Positions 1 through 5,208 of a stretch of 5,208 nt of DNA are shown here, piece by piece (the stretch's first letter is position 1; each line of letters begins with the position of its first letter). The stretch is from Clostridiaceae bacterium UBA6110 (GTDB lineage: Bacteria; Bacillota; Clostridia; Clostridiales; Clostridiaceae), in contig DIWI01000064.1 in the NCBI GenBank assembly GCA_002428415.1, forward strand, positions 1 to 5,208, written 5' to 3'. The notes under the pieces were generated by a model that saw only the letters and a program-made list of their open reading frames with translations, ran no database searches and was not told the origin of the DNA. The translations under genes were made by a program, and so were the position numbers.

Positions 1-61
1 ATGGAATTTACTTTTTCAAATTTGGAACATGACAGAATTTTCATGTCGACCGAAAAGTCTA

Positions 62-90
62 TTGACACCCAGCCCGTTAAAAAATATACT
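62..90 (+). promoter_or_regulatory. Sigma-A promoter of the satP-like gene
   Basis: The -35 box TTGACA (62-67) is a perfect consensus match. It is followed by a 17-bp spacer and a -10 box TATACT (85-90) that matches TATAAT at five of six positions. Transcription should start near 97, giving a leader of about 50 nt before the ATG at 149. The match is strong enough to suggest a highly active promoter unless it is repressed. Positions 1-61 upstream show no gene that I can support. Confidence 0.8.
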
Positions 91-96
91 AGTATT

Positions 97-120
97 TGCG
101 GTCAAAATCATTGGACCGCA
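97..120 (+). promoter_or_regulatory. Inverted repeat at the transcript start of the satP-like gene
   Basis: TGCGGTC (97-103) and GACCGCA (114-120) are perfect 7-bp inverted arms around a 10-nt loop. The repeat begins about 7 nt after the -10 box, at the predicted transcription start. It could be a 5'-terminal mRNA hairpin that protects the message, or a DNA operator placed at +1 to block the otherwise strong promoter. The sequence alone does not separate the two. It lies well upstream of the ribosome binding site (140-144), so it does not directly hide that site. Confidence 0.5.
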
Positions 121-148
121 GCGCAATAATAGTATATTCGGAGGATTT

Positions 149-760
149 ATGGAAGACAGGATTCAGAAGGTAAAAGTGGTAGTTGCAGATCCGTCGGCGT
201 TGGGACTTTTCGGTCTTGCCATGGTAACACTGGTAGCGTCATCGCAGAAGCTTGGGCTTACACACGGCACATCGCTCGTAATTCCATGGGCAATATTTCT
301 TGGCGCATGCGCACAGCTGTATGCAAGCATCATGGACGGCAAGCACAACAACACATTCGGTATGACAGCGTTCGGAGGATATGCGTTCTTCTGGCTTGGA
401 GTGGCAATGACCTGGCTCGTACAGGCAGGCTTCTTCGGTGAAGCACTAAAGGCTGCAGCAGATCCAAGACAGCTTGGCGTTGCATTCCTTGGATATCTCA
501 TTTTCTCTGTATTCATGACAGTAGGTGCCATGGAGACCCACAAGGTACTGTTCACCATATTCTGTCTCATAGACCTCCTTTTCATAGGACTTACCCTTTC
601 ATCGTTCGGAATCATGCACGAGTTCACACATGGACTTGCAGCATGGTCTGAGCTTGGAATAGCGCTGCTTTCCTTCTATGGAGCTGCAGCTGCGGTTCTC
701 AACGTGCATTTCGGAAAGCTGGTTCTTCCGGTTGGAAAGCCTTTCGGGATCTTCAAGTAA
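149..760 (+). CDS. satP: SatP/YaaH family acetate/succinate transporter
   Basis: This 203-residue membrane protein belongs to the GPR1/FUN34/YaaH (AceTr) family, whose E. coli member SatP is a proton-coupled acetate/succinate carrier. The family signature NPAPLGLxGF appears near the N-terminus as the variant DPSALGLFG (residues 14-22). Q56 and the NNTFGMTAF segment (67-75) match the conserved TM2-TM3 region, and the C-terminal GKLVLPVGK is also typical. About six hydrophobic helices can be traced, and the length is close to the 188 residues of E. coli SatP. I chose ATG 149 because GGAGG (140-144) lies 4 nt upstream. The frame stays open back to an ATG at 29, but that extension is not membrane-like, has no good ribosome binding site and would overlap the promoter. 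The gene stands alone between its own promoter and terminator. The exact substrate is inferred from the family. The first signature residue is Asp rather than Asn, which may affect specificity. Confidence 0.9.
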   Translation: MEDRIQKVKVVVADPSALGLFGLAMVTLVASSQKLGLTHGTSLVIPWAIFLGACAQLYASIMDGKHNNTFGMTAFGGYAFFWLGVAMTWLVQAGFFGEALKAAADPRQLGVAFLGYLIFSVFMTVGAMETHKVLFTIFCLIDLLFIGLTLSSFGIMHEFTHGLAAWSELGIALLSFYGAAAAVLNVHFGKLVLPVGKPFGIFK

Positions 761-783
761 ATCAGTATAATAGTCAATTAAAC

Positions 784-815
784 TGCAGCCTGGCTTTCGC
801 CGGGCTGTATTTCAT
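784..815 (+). terminator. Rho-independent terminator after the satP-like gene
   Basis: CAGCCTGGC (786-794) pairs with GCCGGGCTG (799-807) as a GC-rich 9-bp stem with one U-G wobble and a 4-nt TTTC loop. Weaker pairs at 784-785/808-809 extend it. The following tail TATTTCATTT is only moderately U-rich. The stem starts 24 nt after the stop codon, so it most likely ends the transporter message and insulates the marR operon. Confidence 0.75.
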
Positions 816-838
816 TTCAGGAATATTGGATCCTCTTA

Positions 839-961
839 AAGTCGCGAGCAAATAGATGACAACTAAACGATGAAAAATATCTATTAGATATCCTGGGAGT
901 GTTATTTTCCAGAACGTTTTTTGCGGAAAATACGGATATTTCTATTGTAAATGCTCGACTT
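839..961. repeat. Non-coding bulged inverted repeat with nested hairpins
   Basis: The ends are complementary in blocks: AAGTCG (839-844) with CGACTT (956-961), AGCA (847-850) with TGCT (952-955), and AATAGA (851-856) with TCTATT (941-946). A 2-nt bulge on the left and a 5-nt bulge on the right separate the blocks. Inside lie a near-perfect palindrome, ATATCTA/TAGATAT (877-891), and an 8-bp stem, TATTTTCC (903-910) with GGAAAATA (925-932). ATATCC (888-893) can also pair with GGATAT (934-939), in competition with the palindrome. No convincing ORF, riboswitch core or promoter was found in it. It could be a structured RNA, a small decayed inverted-repeat element, or chance pairing in AT-rich DNA. 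I do not recognise a family. Confidence 0.4.
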
Positions 962-989
962 CAATTCCTATTCAGTAGGTGAGGGTGCG

Positions 990-1009
990 TTGTTTGTTTT
1001 TACAAACAA
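990..1009. repeat. 8-bp inverted repeat upstream of the marR promoter
   Basis: TTGTTTGT (990-997) and ACAAACAA (1002-1009) are perfect inverted arms around TTTT. The repeat ends 11 bp before the marR -35 box, a usual place for an activator or accessory-regulator site. Its sequence differs from the two palindromes downstream, so it would bind a different protein, if any. As RNA it would be a weak AU-rich hairpin without a proper U tail, so a terminator role is unlikely. Confidence 0.4.
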
Positions 1010-1020
1010 GAAAGTAACCC

Positions 1021-1049
1021 TTGAATATAACAGGTACCTGTTATATTAT
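1021..1049 (+). promoter_or_regulatory. Promoter of the marR-ABC exporter operon
   Basis: TTGAAT (1021-1026) serves as the -35 box. After a 17-bp spacer, TATTAT (1044-1049) is a -10 box with five of six consensus bases. An alternative -10, TATATT (1042-1047), would have a shorter spacer. The predicted start is near 1056, leaving a leader of about 40 nt. The first operator fills the whole spacer and touches both boxes, so bound repressor should exclude RNA polymerase. Confidence 0.65.
1024..1047. promoter_or_regulatory. Operator 1: 24-bp perfect palindrome in the marR promoter
   Basis: Every base from 1024 to 1047 is matched symmetrically about a centre between 1035 and 1036. The core ACAGGTACCTGT is flanked by ATA/TAT arms. 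It spans the spacer and overlaps the -35 and -10 boxes. A symmetric site of this size suits a dimeric winged-helix repressor, and the adjacent MarR protein is the obvious candidate. Binding by that protein is inferred. Confidence 0.8.
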
Positions 1050-1059
1050 TAAGAAAATA

Positions 1060-1073
1060 GACAGGTACCTGTC
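1060..1073. promoter_or_regulatory. Operator 2: second copy of the palindrome in the marR leader
   Basis: GACAGGTACCTGTC is a perfect 14-bp palindrome sharing the 12-bp core ACAGGTACCTGT with operator 1. The two centres are 31 bp apart, about three helical turns, so two repressor dimers would sit on the same DNA face. It lies just after the predicted transcription start and just before the ribosome binding site (1079-1085). It could therefore act as a transcription roadblock or, in RNA, as a small hairpin near the start codon. Confidence 0.75.
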
Positions 1074-1094
1074 AAATAAAAAGGAATGAAAGTT

Positions 1095-1568
1095 ATGAAT
1101 CAGGAAGAAATGCTAGCTTCTCTGGACCGGGTGATGAGACTTCTGCGTCGCCGGCCTTCTGGCAAGGCCCATATGGGGCGGGGGGTCTTCAGAATGCTTA
1201 ATATAATCCACTCTAACGAGGGGATTTCAACACGTGAGCTTGCGGAGCTTTTGGATTTGCGTCCATCATCACTCAATGAAAAACTCGCACAACTCGAGAA
1301 GGACCAGCTGCTTATGCGCGTAAGGAGTCCGCTCGACCAGCGCGTATTCGTTGTGCAGCTTGAGCCAAAGTGCATAGCTATGCTGGAAGAGATCAGTGAG
1401 GACAGGAAACGCTTCAATGAAGCAATCGGGGAAATACTTTCTGATGAAGAAACAAAGATTCTTACACACCTTGCTTCGAAGCTCTCTGACGGACTTGAGC
1501 AAATTAACCTGCCTGAAAATCCGGAAAACAGTCACCATCATCATGGGAGTGACAGAAGATGGAGATGA
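1095..1568 (+). CDS. MarR-family transcriptional regulator
   Basis: A 157-residue winged helix-turn-helix protein of the MarR family, predicted to bind DNA as a dimer. The helix-turn-helix covers about residues 44-70, with STRELAELL as the first helix and RPSSLNEKLAQLEKDQLL as the recognition helix. The wing follows, with the typical D81-x-R83 pair in SPLDQRVFVV. Flanking helices at both ends would form the dimer interface. I prefer ATG 1095 to the in-frame ATG 1086 because the AAAGGA sequence ends at 1085, directly against 1086 but 9 nt from 1095. The C-terminus carries a four-histidine run and an Arg-rich end (SHHHHGSDRRWR), which looks disordered and might bind metal, though this is speculation. 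The gene overlaps the ABC exporter gene by 10 nt and follows two matching palindromes, so it is most likely an autorepressor that also controls the exporter. The inducing ligand cannot be read from the sequence. Confidence 0.88.
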   Translation: MNQEEMLASLDRVMRLLRRRPSGKAHMGRGVFRMLNIIHSNEGISTRELAELLDLRPSSLNEKLAQLEKDQLLMRVRSPLDQRVFVVQLEPKCIAMLEEISEDRKRFNEAIGEILSDEETKILTHLASKLSDGLEQINLPENPENSHHHHGSDRRWR

Positions 1569-3403
1569 ATAAAGGCGGAGGCTCCGGCCGCGGAAGCCGA
1601 GGATTCCTTACTGAGCAGGAGAAAGCCAACAGGCCGAAAGTCACAGGAAAACTTTTGAGGCGTATAGGGTCATATCTTATACCTTACTGGAAGCAGATGG
1701 TGCTTGTGCTGCTCGCGATAATGCTTTCCTCTGTCTTGGGGATCGTACCGTCAATACTTGCCGGAAGGATCATTGACGATGGCCTTATAGGCCGCAATCT
1801 GAACTCTCTCGTTTGGCTGACGGTTCTTACACTTCTTGTTACTCTCGGTGCAAACCTTATTGGAGTTCTCGAGAGCTACCTTAACACCTGGATTGCGCAG
1901 CACATAACCTTCGATATGAGGAACAAGATGTTCAGGCATCTGCAGGCCATGTCGCACCGGTTCTTCACAACGAATAACCAGGGCGACATCATAACACGCA
2001 TGACCAGCGATATCTCAGGCGTCCAGCAGATTATAACGAATACTCTCACAAGTATACTTGCAAACTCAATAACGCTGATAGCTGCCACTGTGGCCATGTA
2101 CCGAAAGAACTGGATCCTCGCGACAGTTGGGATCTTGATCGTGCCGCTGTTCACGATTCCTACCAAAAGGGTGGGAAAGGCCAGGTGGACGCTTACACGG
2201 GAAGCTCAGGCATGCAATGATGAGATCAATGGCATTCTAAATGAGACGCTTTCAGTCAGCGGCCAGATGCTTGTGAAGCTCTTTGGCATGGAAAGTCATG
2301 AATATAACCGCTATGAAGCTGCGAACCGCAGGATGATTAGGATGAACATCCGGGAAAACATGGCCGGCAGATGGTTCCGACTGGTTTTAAGGACCTTTTC
2401 AAGCATTGGCCCCATGCTCATCTATCTTTTCGGAGGCATTCTTATGATGAGATATGATGCTGATTTGACGGTGGGTGACATTACAGTACTCGTAGCGCTT
2501 CTGGGAAGGATGTATTCACCTGTAAACTCGCTACTTAACATCCAGGTCGACTGGATAAGGTCAATGGCACTTTTCACCAGGATATTCGACTATTTCGACA
2601 TGCCGGTGGAAATCAAGAATTCTCCTGATGCCATCATCCCTAAGAGTTCTGAAGGTAACATAAGCTTTTCACATGTTAGCTTTGAGTATGAACCGTCACG
2701 CCCGATACTGAAGGATATCTCCTTCTCCCTTGACAGCGGGAAGAGCATAGCGATAGTCGGGCCGTCCGGTGCCGGAAAGAGCACCATCATAAACCTGATT
2801 CCACGAATATTTGATGCTACAGAGGGCATCGTCAGCTTTGACGGAATCGATGTGAAGGATCTTGACCTTAGCTTCCTGAGGAGTAATGTTGGGGTTGTGA
2901 CTCAGGACACATACCTATTCAACGGCTCGATCAGGGATAACCTTCTTTATGCAAAGCCGGATGCAACTCCTGATGAGATTACAGAGGCATGCATTAAGGC
3001 TAACATACATGACTTCATTGAAGCTCAGCCAGATGGCTATGATACACTTGTCGGCAACAGAGGTCTGAAGCTCTCAGGGGGAGAAAAGCAGCGCATATCC
3101 ATTGCTAGAGTGCTGTTAAAAAATCCTTCTGTGCTGATTTTCGATGAAGCAACATCTTCCCTTGACTCGATATCGGAGAACCTGATTCAGCAGGCCATTG
3201 AACCTCTGATTGCATCACGCACCAGCATAATCATTGCTCACCGCCTTTCCACGATCCTTGCTGCAGATGAGATACTTGTTTTGAAGGACGGCCAAATCGC
3301 TCAGAGAGGCGTGCACAAAGACCTCATAGAAGCAGGAGGGCTATATGCGGAGCTATATGAAACGCAGTTCCGTCTTGCGACTGATACGGCAGGCAAAGAA
3401 TAA
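1559..3403 (+). CDS. ABC exporter, fused membrane and ATPase domains (multidrug/lipid type)
   Basis: A 614-residue half-transporter, complete for the family, that should work as a dimer in the cytoplasmic membrane. After a Gly-rich N-terminus, the six-helix membrane domain covers roughly residues 40-330. The nucleotide-binding domain (about 368-605) has every key element: A-loop Y377, Walker A GPSGAGKST (401-409), Q-loop Q449, signature LSGGE (505-509), Walker B VLIFDE (525-530) with catalytic E530, D-loop SSLD (533-536) and switch H561. It is therefore predicted to be an active ATPase. The MsbA/LmrA/BmrA-like layout indicates export, and the MarR partner suggests drugs, toxins or stress-related compounds, but the substrate is unknown. 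Start ATG 1559 has GGGAG (1545-1549) 9 nt upstream. ATG 1565, which would overlap the marR stop as ATGA, is possible but worse spaced. The overlap with marR implies translational coupling. Only one such gene is present, so a homodimer is more likely than a heterodimer. Confidence 0.93.
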   Translation: MEMNKGGGSGRGSRGFLTEQEKANRPKVTGKLLRRIGSYLIPYWKQMVLVLLAIMLSSVLGIVPSILAGRIIDDGLIGRNLNSLVWLTVLTLLVTLGANLIGVLESYLNTWIAQHITFDMRNKMFRHLQAMSHRFFTTNNQGDIITRMTSDISGVQQIITNTLTSILANSITLIAATVAMYRKNWILATVGILIVPLFTIPTKRVGKARWTLTREAQACNDEINGILNETLSVSGQMLVKLFGMESHEYNRYEAANRRMIRMNIRENMAGRWFRLVLRTFSSIGPMLIYLFGGILMMRYDADLTVGDITVLVALLGRMYSPVNSLLNIQVDWIRSMALFTRIFDYFDMPVEIKNSPDAIIPKSSEGNISFSHVSFEYEPSRPILKDISFSLDSGKSIAIVGPSGAGKSTIINLIPRIFDATEGIVSFDGIDVKDLDLSFLRSNVGVVTQDTYLFNGSIRDNLLYAKPDATPDEITEACIKANIHDFIEAQPDGYDTLVGNRGLKLSGGEKQRISIARVLLKNPSVLIFDEATSSLDSISENLIQQAIEPLIASRTSIIIAHRLSTILAADEILVLKDGQIAQRGVHKDLIEAGGLYAELYETQFRLATDTAGKE

Positions 3404-3407
3404 TTAT

Positions 3408-3448
3408 GAGGGGCAGACAGCTGAGTTTTCGGTTGTCTGCCTCTTTAT
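3408..3448 (+). terminator. Long stem-loop terminator after the ABC exporter
   Basis: GGCAGACA (3412-3419) pairs perfectly with TGTCTGCC (3434-3441). The stem extends outward to 3408/3445 and inward to 3424/3429 through Watson-Crick and G-U pairs, for about 17 bp around a GTTT loop. A short, imperfect U-rich tail (CTCTTTAT) follows. It begins 5 nt after the exporter stop codon, which fits the end of the marR-exporter transcript. Confidence 0.75.
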
Positions 3449-3723
3449 GATTCTCAGTCTGGCTATGGCATATGATGTGGTTTTTTCTGCAAGATGTATT
3501 TTTATAGGGCTAAAAACGGATTAGTTTCCATGATTATGCTTAAAAGTTAACAATTTATTATTTTTTGTGAAATAGGTTAAGTTTAGAATTAAAGGAGGGG
3601 TTTTTATCGGGAAAAATATTGATTTTGCAGGGGTTTAGGGGATTTTAAACATGGTATTTCAAACTGCATTCAAGTTTTTTGTTAAAAGTTAGATTTGTAA
3701 ACGTTGTACAATTCTTGGGCAAC
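3449..3723. other. AT-rich non-coding gap between exporter and ATP synthase operon
   Basis: I find no gene here on either strand. The stretch is AT-rich with many stop codons. It contains an isolated Shine-Dalgarno-like AAAGGAGGGG (3591-3600) with no start codon or ORF after it, four separate runs of three or four G (3597-3641), and an 8-bp palindrome TTGTACAA (3704-3711) that ends 12 bp before the -35 box of the atp promoter. The palindrome is well placed for a regulator of the atp operon, but nothing else supports that. Confidence 0.5.
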
Positions 3724-3752
3724 TTGATATCTTCGATTGACAGGAATATAAT
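3724..3752 (+). promoter_or_regulatory. Sigma-A promoter of the ATP synthase operon
   Basis: TTGATA (3724-3729) has five of six -35 consensus bases, the spacer is exactly 17 bp, and TATAAT (3747-3752) is a perfect -10 box. Transcription should start near 3759, leaving a very short leader that contains little beyond the AAGGAG ribosome binding site (3765-3770), 5 nt before the atpI ATG. No operator overlaps it, which fits steady high expression of a housekeeping operon. Confidence 0.85.
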
Positions 3753-3775
3753 TTACAAATGACAAAGGAGTCTTT

Positions 3776-4144
3776 ATGGACAGATCGTTGAAATCAATGG
3801 CTTTAAGAGTATTGTGGATCAATATGGCAGTGTCCTCCGTGATAGCAATCATCATTGGCTTTTTTGCCGGATATCGGATGGGGCTGGTTTTTTTAATTGG
3901 AGGAATAGTTTCTTCACTTAACTTCAGCCTGTCTGCCTTCGTTGCAAGTTATTCTGTGACTGGAAGGATATCTGGACTTTGGGGAGGTCTGTCGACATTT
4001 GCAAGGATTCTTGCGGTGGCTCTTATTGGAGGTCTCCTGTTCAGGATGGACAGGATGTATGTCCTGGCTTATATGGGCGGTTTTATAATGAACTTTGTCG
4101 CGCTAATCATCTACTCGTTAAAAATAAAGGATGAAAGGGAGTGA
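3776..4144 (+). CDS. atpI: ATP synthase subunit I (AtpI-like c-ring assembly protein)
   Basis: A 122-residue hydrophobic protein with four predicted membrane helices at about residues 11-30, 34-57, 74-89 and 94-115, and a charged C-terminus (KIKDERE). The small-residue-rich second helix containing GG (42-43) and N49 resembles the ATP synthase I family. AtpI is not part of the finished enzyme. In some bacteria it helps assemble or stabilise the c-ring in the membrane. Family members diverge strongly, so the call leans on topology and on its place as first gene of the operon, just before atpB. No atpZ, which often precedes atpI, lies upstream. The start is set by AAGGAG at 3765-3770, and only 4 nt separate its stop from the atpB start. 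Confidence 0.82.
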   Translation: MDRSLKSMALRVLWINMAVSSVIAIIIGFFAGYRMGLVFLIGGIVSSLNFSLSAFVASYSVTGRISGLWGGLSTFARILAVALIGGLLFRMDRMYVLAYMGGFIMNFVALIIYSLKIKDERE

Positions 4145-4148
4145 TTCA

Positions 4149-4859
4149 ATGGTTGAATTCTTGACCGCGGAACCGATTCTGGAGTTCGATCTGGCAGGTA
4201 TTGGCATCGCATTGACTCAGCCGATGCTTGTTACTACGGCTATTGTGCTTATTTCCATGCTGGTCGTATATTTTCTGACACGTGACCTTAAGGTCATACC
4301 CGAGAAAAAGAAGCAGGTAATCATGGAAGCCGCCTACAATTTCATATATGGACTCGTAAGCGACAACATGGGTGAGAAGTTCATGTCTTTCGTTCCTTTC
4401 ATAGGCTCGATAATCATGTTCCTCATACTGGTGAACTTCATCGGGCTCATAGGGATACAACCACCGACCACCAGCTTCTCGACAACGCTCGGATTAGGAC
4501 TTACGTCATTTGTTGTCGTGCAGGCTACTGCAATCAAGAACGGAGGACTTGGCAACTATATCAAGTCATACTTCAAGCCATATCCGTTCCTGTTCCCGAT
4601 AACTCTCCTTGACAGGCTGCTGCTTCCTGTATCGCTAAGCTTAAGGCTTTTTGGTAACGTGGTAGCTGCAACGACAGTAATGTCCCTGATCTATGGAGCA
4701 CTGCATGAGCTGAATTTCTTTGCTCAGCTTCTCATACCTATACCATTTCACATGTACTTCGACATTTTTGACGGCCTGATACAGGCAGTAATATTTACAT
4801 TCCTCACTATGGTCCAGATCAAGATAGTGAGCGATGAAGCAACAGGGCACCACGAATAA
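4149..4859 (+). CDS. atpB: F1Fo ATP synthase subunit a
   Basis: A 236-residue membrane protein forming the stationary half of the Fo ion channel, where ions pass between the half-channels and the rotating c-ring. The essential arginine is R166 in the hallmark segment SLSLRLFGN (162-170), and the second conserved helix has Q212 in IQAVIFTFLT (211-220). The PPTTSFSTTLGLGL segment (105-118) corresponds to the conserved PPTSDLNxTLxLAL region of the family. The length is usual for Firmicutes and shorter than E. coli (271). I chose ATG 4149 because AAAGGGAG (4134-4141) lies 7 nt upstream. ATG 4131, six codons earlier, would overlap atpI and has no better site. Translation is probably coupled to atpI through the 4-nt gap. 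Confidence 0.96.
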   Translation: MVEFLTAEPILEFDLAGIGIALTQPMLVTTAIVLISMLVVYFLTRDLKVIPEKKKQVIMEAAYNFIYGLVSDNMGEKFMSFVPFIGSIIMFLILVNFIGLIGIQPPTTSFSTTLGLGLTSFVVVQATAIKNGGLGNYIKSYFKPYPFLFPITLLDRLLLPVSLSLRLFGNVVAATTVMSLIYGALHELNFFAQLLIPIPFHMYFDIFDGLIQAVIFTFLTMVQIKIVSDEATGHHE

Positions 4860-4880
4860 ATAATTGGAGGAATCATAAGT

Positions 4881-5120
4881 ATGGAAAATTTAGCATTGGC
4901 AATGTCAGCACTCGGAGCCGCAATTGCGGTACTTGCAGGTATTGGAGCAGGAGTATCCACAGGACTTTCAACAGGAAAGGCCGTTGAAGCTGTATCAAGA
5001 CAGCCAGAAGCAAGCTCAAAGATCATATCGGTACTGGTCATAGGTAACGCCTTCGCGGAGGCAACTGCCATATACGGACTGCTTGTGTCGATACTTCTCA
5101 TATTCATAGGAGTGGCGTAG
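4881..5120 (+). CDS. atpE: F1Fo ATP synthase subunit c (ring proteolipid)
   Basis: A 79-residue hairpin of two membrane helices that oligomerises into the rotating c-ring. The Gly-rich first helix has GIGAGVSTG (20-28), the polar loop has the conserved RQPEA (40-44) that contacts the F1 stalk, and the second helix carries the ion-binding carboxylate E60 in AFAEATAIYG. By alignment to the Na+-binding c subunit of Ilyobacter tartaricus (Q32, E65, S66, T67, Y70), this protein has T27, E60, A61, T62 and Y65. The Gln and Ser ligands are therefore replaced while Thr and Tyr are kept, and the coupling ion (H+ or Na+) is uncertain. GGAGG (4866-4870) lies 10 nt before the ATG. The gene follows atpB after 21 nt. 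Confidence 0.96.
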   Translation: MENLALAMSALGAAIAVLAGIGAGVSTGLSTGKAVEAVSRQPEASSKIISVLVIGNAFAEATAIYGLLVSILLIFIGVA

Positions 5121-5144
5121 CATAAGGAGCTGGGAGGCGATTAA

Positions 5145-5208
5145 ATGAGCATACATTTGTCTGAGGTAATCGCGGCAGTTTTGAATCTTGTGATATTCTA
5201 CTTCTTCA
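5145..5208 (+). CDS. atpF: F1Fo ATP synthase subunit b, N-terminal fragment (cut by window end)
   Basis: Only the first 21 codons are present, reading MSIHLSEVIAAVLNLVIFYF and one further Phe. This is a short polar start followed by a hydrophobic stretch, as expected for the single N-terminal membrane anchor of subunit b, the peripheral stator stalk linking Fo to F1. GGGAGG (5132-5137) sits 7 nt upstream of the ATG, and a second AAGGAG (5124-5129) lies just before it. The identification rests mainly on position right after atpE (24-nt gap) in the standard I-a-c-b order, because the visible part is too short for diagnostic motifs. The gene is truncated by the window, not broken. Confidence 0.85.
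   Translation, partial: MSIHLSEVIAAVLNLVIFYFF

Noticed and set aside
1..129. Open frame of 42 codons from the first base of the window, possibly the end of an upstream gene
   Set aside because: A strong promoter lies inside it, the translation shows no recognisable motif, and no terminator follows its stop. Upstream sequence would be needed to decide.
29..148. 40-residue N-terminal extension of the satP-like reading frame
   Set aside because: It has no good ribosome binding site, covers the promoter and predicted transcription start, and does not resemble the family. ATG 149 has GGAGG at suitable spacing.
951..1052. 33-codon ORF ending in the marR promoter
   Set aside because: It has no ribosome binding site, follows directly after an in-frame stop, runs through the operator and -10 box, and resembles nothing I recognise.
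3597..3641. Four G-runs that might form a G-quadruplex
   Set aside because: The loops are 8, 18 and 4 nt, too long on average for a stable quadruplex, and no function is suggested by position.
3651..3692. 13-codon ORF in the gap before atpI
   Set aside because: It is too short and AT-driven, with only a weak upstream G-rich stretch and no sign of conservation.
3537..3695. Rex-like half sites (TTAACAA at 3547-3553 and TTGTTAA at 3679-3685)
   Set aside because: Neither has a matching partner half at the usual spacing, and such words are expected in AT-rich DNA.

Overview
The window looks like chromosomal DNA of an anaerobic member of the Firmicutes, probably in the broad class Clostridia. This is inferred from compact operons, strong GGAGG-type ribosome binding sites, canonical sigma-A promoters in AT-rich gaps, and an F-type ATP synthase cluster ordered I-a-c-b with a short Firmicutes-type subunit a. 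I cannot name a genus. All genes are on the + strand. Nothing points to a phage, insertion sequence, CRISPR array, tRNA or rRNA.

Layout. Positions 1-760 hold a single-gene unit: a near-consensus promoter (62-90), a hairpin at the expected 5' end of the transcript (97-120), and a SatP/YaaH-type acetate/succinate transporter (149-760), closed by a terminator (about 784-815). The gap 761-1094 contains a bulged long inverted repeat (839-961), a separate 8-bp inverted repeat (990-1009), and a promoter overlapped by two related palindromes (1024-1047 and 1060-1073). These palindromes are the likely operators of the next gene, a MarR-type repressor (1095-1568). The repressor overlaps a full-length ABC exporter half-transporter (1559-3403), and a long stem-loop terminator (3408-3448) ends that unit. 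After an AT-rich non-coding stretch, a strong promoter (3724-3752) starts the F1Fo ATP synthase operon: atpI, atpB (a), atpE (c) and the first 21 codons of atpF (b), which runs off the window.

How the genes work together. The MarR protein probably represses its own operon through the two palindromes, so its ligand would release both repressor and exporter, the usual logic of drug- or toxin-responsive efflux operons. The atp genes build the membrane Fo sector. AtpI is thought to help c-ring assembly, AtpB and AtpE form the ion path, and AtpF begins the stator. SatP moves small carboxylates such as acetate and has no visible regulatory link to the other units.

I do not see an undescribed multi-gene system here. 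The points most worth a second look are the paired operators, the non-coding inverted-repeat element at 839-961, and the mixed ion-binding residues of the c subunit.
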